Positions 1 through 5,026 of a stretch of 5,026 nt of DNA are shown here, piece after piece. The position numbers and the translations under genes were made by a program. Below the pieces are notes generated by a model that did not search any database, was not told the origin of the DNA, and saw only the letters and a list, made by a program, of their open reading frames with translations. Position 1 is the stretch's first letter. The number at the start of each line of letters is the position of its first letter. The stretch comes from Nitrospira sp. (GTDB lineage: Bacteria > Nitrospirota > Nitrospiria > Nitrospirales > Nitrospiraceae), in the NCBI GenBank assembly GCA_030456405.1, contig JAKDNQ010000185.1, positions 1 to 5,026 of the forward strand, read 5' to 3'.

Positions 1-684
1 GTTGCAATGTGGTATCCCAGGTCTGCCGTGGCAGAACAATATCGGGTTGCAGCCACGAGGTTGGGTTTGATAGCGGGAAAGCAGAAGAGCACCGTTGTCT
101 GCATAAGTAGTGCGCTGATGGGTGAAGGGAAAACGTCCACGGCCCTCAATATGGCCTATGTGCTTTCTCGAGACCTCAACAGGAAAACGGTCCTCGTTGA
201 TTGTGATTTGAAGAGGCCGACGGTCCGTGCTTATACCGGGATGGAGTCGACTGTGGGGTTGACCGAAGTCTTGCTCGGTCACAAGACTCTTGACGAATGC
301 CTTGAATACCATGAACAATTAGGAATCTGGGTCCTCAGCGCTGGTATCGAGGTCTCAGGAACCACCGCGCTTACCCATGTGGATCGATTGGCAGAGCTAA
401 TTCATGGGCTTCGAGAGAGGTTTGAGTATATCGTGCTCGACTCACCGCCGTTGTTACCTGTTGCAGAATCCATGCTGATCGTGCGTATGGCGGATGTCGT
501 AGTGCACATCATTCGCGCGCGATCAACTCCCCGCGATGTTGTAACTAACGCAATTAAGATGATTGGGCAAGAAAGAGCTGTGGCTGTGGTTCTTAATGGC
601 GTTGAAGCGAAGGATACTCCATACTCGTACTATAACTATAGCAGTAAGGTGTATGAGTCTCACCATCAACAACTCCTCCGATAG
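1..684 (+). CDS. BY-kinase (CpsD/CapB/Wzc-type tyrosine autokinase), C-terminal kinase domain, 5'-partial
   Basis: Cytoplasmic kinase domain of a bacterial tyrosine autokinase. Such kinases control polymer length and export of exopolysaccharide through ATP-dependent phosphorylation of their own C-terminal tyrosine cluster. Counting from the Met at base 7, I see an EQYR segment typical of the domain start (residues 10-13), Walker A with GEGKT (39-43), Walker A' VLVDCDLKRP (62-71), Walker B YIVLDSPP (141-148) and a tyrosine-rich tail with Tyr 206, 208, 209, 211 and 216. The frame is open to base 1 and the Met at 7 falls inside conserved domain sequence, so the true start is almost certainly upstream. 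Whether a Wzz/GNVR membrane region is fused there, as in Wzc, or encoded separately, as in CpsC/CpsD, cannot be seen. The last 32 nt overlap the next gene, which suggests co-translation. The family is secure. Membership of the XrtA-locus autokinase subgroup is inferred from the neighbours only. Confidence 0.92.
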   Translation, partial: VAMWYPRSAVAEQYRVAATRLGLIAGKQKSTVVCISSALMGEGKTSTALNMAYVLSRDLNRKTVLVDCDLKRPTVRAYTGMESTVGLTEVLLGHKTLDECLEYHEQLGIWVLSAGIEVSGTTALTHVDRLAELIHGLRERFEYIVLDSPPLLPVAESMLIVRMADVVVHIIRARSTPRDVVTNAIKMIGQERAVAVVLNGVEAKDTPYSYYNYSSKVYESHHQQLLR

Positions 685-1735
685 AACTGAGCCTATCGGC
701 ACAGTCCCTTTGCCGTTTACAGTGGATCATGCCGCCAAGGCGATCTTCCGCATGCCGGGCTCGCGACGGCGAATTTTAATTCTAGGGGTTGGCTCCTTGG
801 CTCAAGGGCTGTCCCAAGTGCTTCTTTCCCGCAGCAAGGTGTTTACGGATCTTGTCGGTCTCATTGCCCAGGACAATACGCAGGTGGGTCATGAGTTGGT
901 TGGAACAAAGGTTGTCGGAACCATGAACCAACTTCTCTCAGTGGTTGAGCGAGACCAGATTGATACCATTGCAGTTTGTTTGGAAGACCGGCGTGCGGTA
1001 TTGCCCGTTCAAGCGTTACTTGACCTGAAGGGAATGGGTATCGACATCTGGGATGGCCACCACCTATTTGAAGAAGAATCAGGCCGTCTGCCTATCGACG
1101 ACTTCAAGCCTAGCGCGATCATTTTCTCAAGAGAGTTCAGGCAGGGGATTGTTGTAAGGACGGTCAAGCGCTCTATGGATTTTAGTCTCTCTCTCCTAGG
1201 GCTTGTCGTTGCGCTGCCGCTTATGGCGATTATCGGAATCCTCATCAAATTTGATTCGCCGGGGCCCGTGTTCTATCGGCAGGTCCGTGTCGGACTTCGT
1301 GCGCGACCATACATGATTTGGAAATTCCGTTCGATGTTCGCCGACGCCGAAAAGGATGGGGCCAGGTGGGCTTCGGAAGAAGATTCTCGAATTTCACCTG
1401 TAGGACGATATTTGCGAAAATGGCGGCTTGACGAAATACCACAACTTATCAATGTGATACGAGGAGAAATGAGTTTGGTTGGCCCTCGTCCAGAGCGACC
1501 GGTATTTGTTCAAGAGCTCAGATCACTCATTCCATACTACGACCTCCGGCATACTGTTAGGCCTGGGGTTACAGGCTGGGCGCAGACGCAATTTCATTAT
1601 GGGGCTTCAGCAGAAGATTCGCATGTGAAATTGCAGTACGATTTGTATTATGTGAAATATTTGTCGATACAGTTGGATGTGCGCATCCTGCTTGAAACGA
1701 TACGAGTGATTCTTCGTGGTGAGGGTGCTCGATGA
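653..1735 (+). CDS. Polyprenyl-phosphate sugar-1-phosphate transferase, XrtA/PEP-CTERM-locus type, short N-terminus
   Basis: Initiating glycosyltransferase that moves a sugar-1-phosphate from a nucleotide sugar to undecaprenyl phosphate at the inner membrane. With the ATG at 653 it has 360 residues. A Rossmann-like CoA_binding_3 region begins at RRILILGVG (about 39-47). A hydrophobic membrane segment follows at about 177-199, then SPGPVFYRQ (202-210), KFRSM (224-228), the catalytic Asp-Glu pair in RLDEIPQ (D260-E261) and VGPRPERP (276-283). YGAS (316-319) and the terminal GEGAR match the subgroup found in XrtA loci (TIGR03013-like) as I recall it. That subgroup usually carries several N-terminal transmembrane helices, which are absent here. 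An ATG at 563 is in frame, but it would overlap the kinase by 122 nt and prepend a sequence with no family resemblance. The ATG at 653 has AAGGTG at 646-651, rather close to the start. The stop overlaps the next start as ATGA. Family very sure, start moderately sure. Confidence 0.92.
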   Translation: MSLTINNSSDRTEPIGTVPLPFTVDHAAKAIFRMPGSRRRILILGVGSLAQGLSQVLLSRSKVFTDLVGLIAQDNTQVGHELVGTKVVGTMNQLLSVVERDQIDTIAVCLEDRRAVLPVQALLDLKGMGIDIWDGHHLFEEESGRLPIDDFKPSAIIFSREFRQGIVVRTVKRSMDFSLSLLGLVVALPLMAIIGILIKFDSPGPVFYRQVRVGLRARPYMIWKFRSMFADAEKDGARWASEEDSRISPVGRYLRKWRLDEIPQLINVIRGEMSLVGPRPERPVFVQELRSLIPYYDLRHTVRPGVTGWAQTQFHYGASAEDSHVKLQYDLYYVKYLSIQLDVRILLETIRVILRGEGAR

Positions 1736-2613
1736 GCGCTGCACGCGGGAAGCCTAGGCATTGCCTTTCGTTTGACGTCGAAGAGCACTTCCAGGTTTCG
1801 GCCTTCTGGTCTGAAGCCAGAAAGCAACAATGGGACACATATGAAAGCCGGGTCGAGAACAATACGAGAAAGCTTGTAGAACTGTTGGCCCAACATGACA
1901 CGAAAGCCACGTTTTTTGTCCTTGGTTGGGTAGCTGAACGCCATCCTGGCATGGTAAAGGACTTAGCCAGTGAGGGGCATGAGATCGCGTCCCATGGGCA
2001 TGGTCACGAACTTGTTACAATGCAGAGCCCTGGACAGTTCCGTCTTGATATCAGGAAAGCCAAGCAGATCCTAGAGGATTTAACTGGGAAGCCAGTTGAG
2101 GGGTATCGAGCCCCAAGTTTTTCTATCAACGATGGGAACTCATGGGCATTGTCCATCCTGGCTGAGGAGGGATATATATATGATTCGAGTATGTATTCTC
2201 GATTTCAGCGGCCAAAAAACGGCGGAGCTTCGGTAGGTATCTATCCAATAGACACTATGGCCGGTAGAATATGGGAGGTTCCTCCTTCAACTCTAGACGT
2301 GTTAGGATTTCGGCTCCCTGTAGCAGGGGGAGGGTATTTCCGATTGTTTCCCTATGCGGCGTCTAGAGCTTTTCTTCGGCAGCTTGAAATGCAGGGTGCG
2401 CAGCTCGTTTTTTATCTTCACCCCTGGGAGATCGATCCTGTGCAACCGCGCATGAGAGGGCCTTGGTTATCCCAGATTCGGCACTACATGAATCTTGGAA
2501 AAACTCAAATGCGTATGAGTAGGCTGCTGACCGATTTTCGTTTTGCTCCCATCAGAGACGCAGCCCTTCTCAGCAACAAGGTGCATCAAGAAAAAATGTT
2601 CTCACTGCCATAA
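1732..2613 (+). CDS. XrtA-system-type polysaccharide deacetylase (NodB fold plus DUF3473-like C-terminus)
   Basis: Carbohydrate esterase family 4 protein of 293 residues, expected to remove N-acetyl groups from the locus's glycan. NodB motifs appear in order: LSFDVEEHF (12-20, catalytic Asp at 15), SHGHGH with the metal-binding histidines (87-92), YRAPS (125-129), DSS (151-153) and YLHPWE (228-233). The FDVE form of motif 1, GGGYFR (199-204) and the C-terminal block from GPWLSQIRHYMN (243-254) to LLTDFRF match the deacetylases of exosortase XrtA / PEP-CTERM loci (TIGR03006-like). No signal peptide is visible, so it may act in the cytoplasm or leave by another route. The ATG overlaps the upstream stop (ATGA), and GAGGG at 1721-1725 is well spaced as its ribosome binding site, so translation is probably coupled to the transferase. 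Family identity is firm. The exact substrate cannot be read from sequence. Confidence 0.94.
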   Translation: MSAARGKPRHCLSFDVEEHFQVSAFWSEARKQQWDTYESRVENNTRKLVELLAQHDTKATFFVLGWVAERHPGMVKDLASEGHEIASHGHGHELVTMQSPGQFRLDIRKAKQILEDLTGKPVEGYRAPSFSINDGNSWALSILAEEGYIYDSSMYSRFQRPKNGGASVGIYPIDTMAGRIWEVPPSTLDVLGFRLPVAGGGYFRLFPYAASRAFLRQLEMQGAQLVFYLHPWEIDPVQPRMRGPWLSQIRHYMNLGKTQMRMSRLLTDFRFAPIRDAALLSNKVHQEKMFSLP

Positions 2614-2756
2614 GAAATGGCCGAGTACCGTGTGTGATCGATCTGAGTAAGCTCCTGGATGGCAGAGTTTTGATGGGCAAGGGTTCGACATACGTAGTCC
2701 CTAGCAAAATCCGTTCAGCTTTCAGTCCGACTCTATTATGGACAAGGTTTTTTTGT

Positions 2757-2774
2757 CTGAGCGTAGTCGCTCAG
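2757..2774 (+). promoter_or_regulatory. Perfect 7-bp stem-loop in the permease leader
   Basis: CTGAGCG (2757-2763) and CGCTCAG (2768-2774) are exact reverse complements around a 4-nt loop. The T-run lies before the hairpin rather than after it, so it is not a canonical terminator on the + strand. On the - strand the hairpin would be followed by A's, which also argues against a terminator. It sits about 18 nt upstream of the permease ribosome binding site. It could be a leader RNA structure or a dyad bound by a protein. The inverted repeat is certain; its function is a guess. Confidence 0.4.
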
Positions 2775-2792
2775 TGCCGTTCGCATAGTCAT

Positions 2793-2800
2793 TGAGGTGA
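2793..2800 (+). promoter_or_regulatory. Ribosome binding site fixing the GTG start of the permease
   Basis: TGAGGTGA lies four nucleotides before the GTG at 2805, with its AGGTG core (2795-2799) five nucleotides before it. This is a good Shine-Dalgarno match at workable spacing. It supports the GTG start over later in-frame GTG codons at residues 8-9. Confidence 0.7.
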
Positions 2801-2804
2801 ATAC

Positions 2805-3635
2805 GTGCGACAGAGTGCAGCGGTTGTGGTGATTGAGCCCAGCAGGAGTTGGTTCGACCTGAAACTTCAGGCAGTTTGGGACGATCGTGAGCTCCTCTAT
2901 TTTCTCGCATGGCGTGACCTCAAAGCGCGGTACTCACAAACCGTCATGGGCCTGACGTGGGCTGTCCTCCAGCCGCTGTTCCTGATGCTGGTGTATACCG
3001 TCATTTTCAGTAAGATTGCCCGAATGCCGTCAGATGGCATTCCCTATCCCTTGTTCGCCTATGCGGCGTTAGTGCCGTGGACGTATTTCTCCAAGAGTTT
3101 GGACCGGAGCGGATTCAGTGTCGTCGCTGAATCGAACCTGATTACAAAAATATACTTCCCTCGCCTGATCATCCCGTTCTCAGCCACCTTGGGCGGACTG
3201 ATCGACTTTGGCATCGCCTTTTTACTCCTGGTTGCCATGATGGTATGGTTTGGGGTGCTGCCAACGTGGAAACTGGTGGTGGTGCCGTTCTATCTTGTGT
3301 TAACCATCATGGCCTCCCTGGCAGTGAGTTTGTGGCTCTCAGCCATTTTTGTGAAGTATCGTGATATTGCCGCCCTGATGCCGCTGTTGATACAAGTTTG
3401 GATGTTTGCTTCCCCGGTTGTGTACCCAATCAGCATGATTCCGCAAGAATGGCAGGGGCTCTATAATATCAACCCGATGGTTGGGATAATTAACGGCTTC
3501 CGATGGGCGCTAGTGGGGACGCCTGCCCCGGATCCAGCCTTTCTCGCTTTGAATGTCTTGACGATCGCAGTATTCCTCATCTTAGGAATGGCTTACTTTA
3601 ATCGAATGGCTAGCACCTTCGCCGATAATATTTAA
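2805..3635 (+). CDS. wzm: ABC-2 type polysaccharide export permease (Wzm-like)
   Basis: Inner-membrane channel subunit of a polysaccharide ABC transporter that, with the Wzt-type ATPase downstream, moves a lipid-linked glycan from cytoplasm to periplasm. The 276-residue length is normal for the family. The amphipathic N-terminal region with WRDLKARYSQTVMG (36-49) is the classic signature preceding the first membrane helix. About six hydrophobic segments follow, near residues 50-70, 82-98, 121-150, 154-182, 188-210 and 249-267. SPVVYP (203-208) and the NPMVGIINGFRWAL segment (223-236) are also typical. It starts with GTG behind a strong ribosome binding site. It follows the deacetylase after a 191-nt gap and precedes the ATPase by 73 nt, so the two transporter genes probably form one transcription unit. 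Whether the cargo is O-antigen, capsule or another exopolysaccharide cannot be told from this subunit. Confidence 0.95.
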   Translation: MRQSAAVVVIEPSRSWFDLKLQAVWDDRELLYFLAWRDLKARYSQTVMGLTWAVLQPLFLMLVYTVIFSKIARMPSDGIPYPLFAYAALVPWTYFSKSLDRSGFSVVAESNLITKIYFPRLIIPFSATLGGLIDFGIAFLLLVAMMVWFGVLPTWKLVVVPFYLVLTIMASLAVSLWLSAIFVKYRDIAALMPLLIQVWMFASPVVYPISMIPQEWQGLYNINPMVGIINGFRWALVGTPAPDPAFLALNVLTIAVFLILGMAYFNRMASTFADNI

Positions 3636-3671
3636 GCCGTCGTCGCTATGTATGCAGGGAAAATCGTTCGT

Positions 3672-3693
3672 TGATTAGCTTGAACAATAATCA
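3672..3693 (+). repeat. Weak 6-bp inverted repeat before the ATPase start
   Basis: TGATTA (3672-3677) and TAATCA (3688-3693) are reverse complements around a 10-nt loop. The second arm abuts the purine run AGAGAG (3693-3698) that is the likely ribosome binding site for the ATG at 3709. The stem is short and AT-rich, so it may be chance. It is recorded because it is the only structure in the 73-nt spacer. Confidence 0.25.
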
Positions 3694-3708
3694 GAGAGTG
3701 AATCCACC

Positions 3709-5026
3709 ATGGGCGATATAGCCATACGAGTTGAGCACCTCTCCAAAAAATACGAAATAGTCATAGGGAAACGTCGGGGCGGATCGGGTCTCGCTGAATG
3801 TGTGACTCAGGGAGTTCGGCAGATGCTAGGTATGGGAGGGGGGGCGAGCTTCTCATCCCCAAGACGAGAAGAGGTTTGGCCGGTCCGCGATGTCTCTTTT
3901 GAGGTTCAATGCGGAGACATCGTCGGTATTGTTGGGCGCAATGGAGCCGGCAAGAGCACGCTTCTCAAGCTTTTGTCACGAATCACCGAACCGACGAGCG
4001 GTCGGGCCCACATGTATGGACGGGTGGGCACTCTACTTGAGGTGGGGACGGGATTTCATCCCGAACTCACCGGACGGGACAATATTTATCTCAGCGGCAT
4101 CATTTACGGCATGAAGAAACAGGAAATCGATAAGCGATTCGACGAGATTGTCGCCTTTTCAGGAGTCGAAAAGTACATCGATACGCCTGTGAAACGGTAT
4201 TCCAGCGGCATGTATGTCCGGCTAGCCTTCGCGGTTGGGGCGCATATGGATTGTGAAGTACTTATTGTAGACGAAGTCCTTGCCGTCGGAGACACGCAAT
4301 TCCAAAAGAAGTGTCTCAATAAAATGCATGACATGGGGGGGCAGGGTCGTACGGTGTTGTTCGTCTCCCATAATATGGATGCGGTCACTCGGCTGTGTAA
4401 GAGAGTGATCTTGTTGGATCAGGGGAAAGTGATCGCCGACGGATCTGCACACGAGGTTGTGGGCACATATATGCATGCTGCAGCTTCCAAGCGAGCCTCC
4501 AAGGAGTGGACGGATCTCTCGACTGCCCCTGGCGACGACGTTGCTCGGCTTTGCGGCGTTCGAGTGAAAACTATAGAAGGCCAGATTCCTGAGATCATCG
4601 ATATACGTCAAACGTTCGCGATTGAGATCGAGATAGAGGTGTTACGACCAGGCTGGGTGCTCACCCCAAATTTCGAGCTTTATTCCGATGAGGGGGCATG
4701 CATCTTTGAGTCGTTCGATTGGGATCCTACCTGGCGTCGCTGTTCGCGTCCGGTCGGGAGATACGTTTCGAGGGCATGGATTCCTGGTAACCTTCTCTCG
4801 GAGGGGTACCACTTCGTGACCGTGCACTGTGCGTCCATCGACCCATTCCGCATCATGATCAAAGTCGAGGAGGTTGTCGGGTTTAGAGTGGTCGATAGTC
4901 ACGAAGGCGATTCGGCCCGTGGCGACTACACAGGTGACATGATCGGCGCGGTCAGACCGATGTTGAAGTGGACCACGCAGCTCGTGTCTCGCCAGGAAAG
5001 TGCCAACATCAAGTGCGGCGAGGAGG
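3709..5026 (+). CDS. wzt: ABC transporter ATPase with C-terminal glycan-binding-like domain (Wzt-like), 3'-partial
   Basis: ATPase subunit powering export of a lipid-linked polysaccharide with the upstream permease. I translated 439 codons with no stop before the window edge. The nucleotide-binding domain carries Walker A GRNGAGKST (76-84), the LLEVGTGFHPELTG segment that replaces a canonical Q-loop in this family (109-122), signature YSSGM (164-168), Walker B VLIVDE (184-189), VGD (193-195) and the switch His in FVSHN (H221). A linker at about 250-280 leads to a Wzt_C-like beta-rich domain containing WIPGNLLSEGYH (357-368) and RGDYTGD (404-410). In homologues this domain reads the terminal modification of the finished glycan. 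GAVRPMLKW (413-421) normally lies near the end of such proteins, so only a few residues are probably missing. The ATG follows AGAGAG at 3693-3698, and MGDIAIRVEHLSKKYE is a typical family start. Two G7 tracts lie in the coding sequence. Confidence 0.94.
   Translation, partial: MGDIAIRVEHLSKKYEIVIGKRRGGSGLAECVTQGVRQMLGMGGGASFSSPRREEVWPVRDVSFEVQCGDIVGIVGRNGAGKSTLLKLLSRITEPTSGRAHMYGRVGTLLEVGTGFHPELTGRDNIYLSGIIYGMKKQEIDKRFDEIVAFSGVEKYIDTPVKRYSSGMYVRLAFAVGAHMDCEVLIVDEVLAVGDTQFQKKCLNKMHDMGGQGRTVLFVSHNMDAVTRLCKRVILLDQGKVIADGSAHEVVGTYMHAAASKRASKEWTDLSTAPGDDVARLCGVRVKTIEGQIPEIIDIRQTFAIEIEIEVLRPGWVLTPNFELYSDEGACIFESFDWDPTWRRCSRPVGRYVSRAWIPGNLLSEGYHFVTVHCASIDPFRIMIKVEEVVGFRVVDSHEGDSARGDYTGDMIGAVRPMLKWTTQLVSRQESANIKCGEE

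Larger units (their letters stand above)
2614..2804 (+). other. Intergenic gap between deacetylase and ABC permease genes
   Basis: A stretch of 191 nt with no supportable gene. It contains a short palindrome GATCGATC (2636-2643), a T7 run (2748-2754), a stem-loop (2757-2774) and the permease ribosome binding site. TATTAT at 2734-2739 resembles a -10 box, but no acceptable -35 lies 16-18 nt upstream, so I do not call a promoter. No hairpin followed by a T-run marks a terminator after the deacetylase. A 40-codon frame at 2673-2795 has no good ribosome binding site and no recognisable content. Confidence 0.6.

Noticed and set aside
563..652. In-frame N-terminal extension of the sugar transferase from the ATG at 563
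   Set aside because: It would overlap 122 nt of the kinase gene. Its 30 residues show no family resemblance and read like an out-of-frame translation of the kinase end.
1009..1952. Several minus-strand open frames across the transferase and the start of the deacetylase
   Set aside because: They are antisense to strongly conserved coding sequence and have no family resemblance; shadow frames.
2164..2236. Strong GAGGAGG followed by an ATG at 2180 inside the deacetylase gene
   Set aside because: It opens only an 18-codon out-of-frame reading frame. The bases encode conserved deacetylase residues (AEEGY...DSS), so the Shine-Dalgarno likeness is most likely incidental.
2734..2739. TATTAT as a promoter -10 box
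   Set aside because: No acceptable -35 at 16-18 nt spacing (bases near 2711-2716 read CCGTTC) and no extended -10 TG.
2673..2795. 40-codon + strand frame in the 2614-2804 gap
   Set aside because: No convincing ribosome binding site, no recognisable motif, and its stop lies in the permease ribosome binding site.
3890..4902. Open frames of 60-129 codons on both strands within the ATPase region
   Set aside because: All lie over the continuous Wzt-like frame, whose motifs are intact from 3709 to the window end; shadow frames.
1..5026. CRISPR arrays, insertion sequences, tRNA or rRNA genes
   Set aside because: No regularly spaced repeats, transposase motifs, terminal inverted repeats or RNA gene signatures were seen by eye.

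Overview
The window is part of a surface-polysaccharide (exopolysaccharide, capsule or O-antigen type) locus from a Gram-negative bacterium. Five genes, all on the + strand, fill almost all of it. Base composition looks mixed to mildly GC-rich by eye. The sugar transferase and the deacetylase resemble the versions that accompany the exosortase XrtA / PEP-CTERM system, which occurs in Gram-negative lineages such as Betaproteobacteria, other Proteobacteria and Nitrospirota. I lean weakly to a Nitrospira-like or environmental proteobacterial source. Nothing in the window fixes the taxon: there is no rRNA, tRNA or housekeeping gene.

Left block (1-2613), a tightly packed probable operon: (i) the C-terminal kinase domain of a BY-type tyrosine autokinase, cut off at its 5' side by the window edge; (ii) a polyprenyl-phosphate sugar-1-phosphate transferase, whose best start lies 32 nt inside the kinase gene; (iii) an XrtA-type polysaccharide deacetylase, coupled to the transferase by an ATGA stop/start overlap. 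Together they cover initiation of glycan assembly on undecaprenyl phosphate, phosphorylation-based control of polymerisation or export, and trimming of N-acetyl groups.

Gap 2614-2804 (191 nt): no convincing gene. It holds a T7 run, a perfect 7-bp stem-loop and, at its end, a strong ribosome binding site for the next gene. This is the only break in the window long enough to hold a promoter comfortably.

Right block (2805 to the window end): a Wzm-type ABC-2 permease and a Wzt-type ATPase with a C-terminal glycan-binding-like domain, separated by 73 nt. The ATPase frame stays open to the window edge, apparently a few residues short of its end. The pair would export a completed, lipid-linked glycan across the inner membrane.

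The families are all recognisable, and I do not see a clearly new biological system. The points most worth checking are the sugar transferase's lack of the usual N-terminal membrane region, the XrtA-style gene block beside an ABC-type rather than Wzx/Wzy-type exporter, the hairpin in the permease leader, and two G7 tracts inside the Wzt gene.
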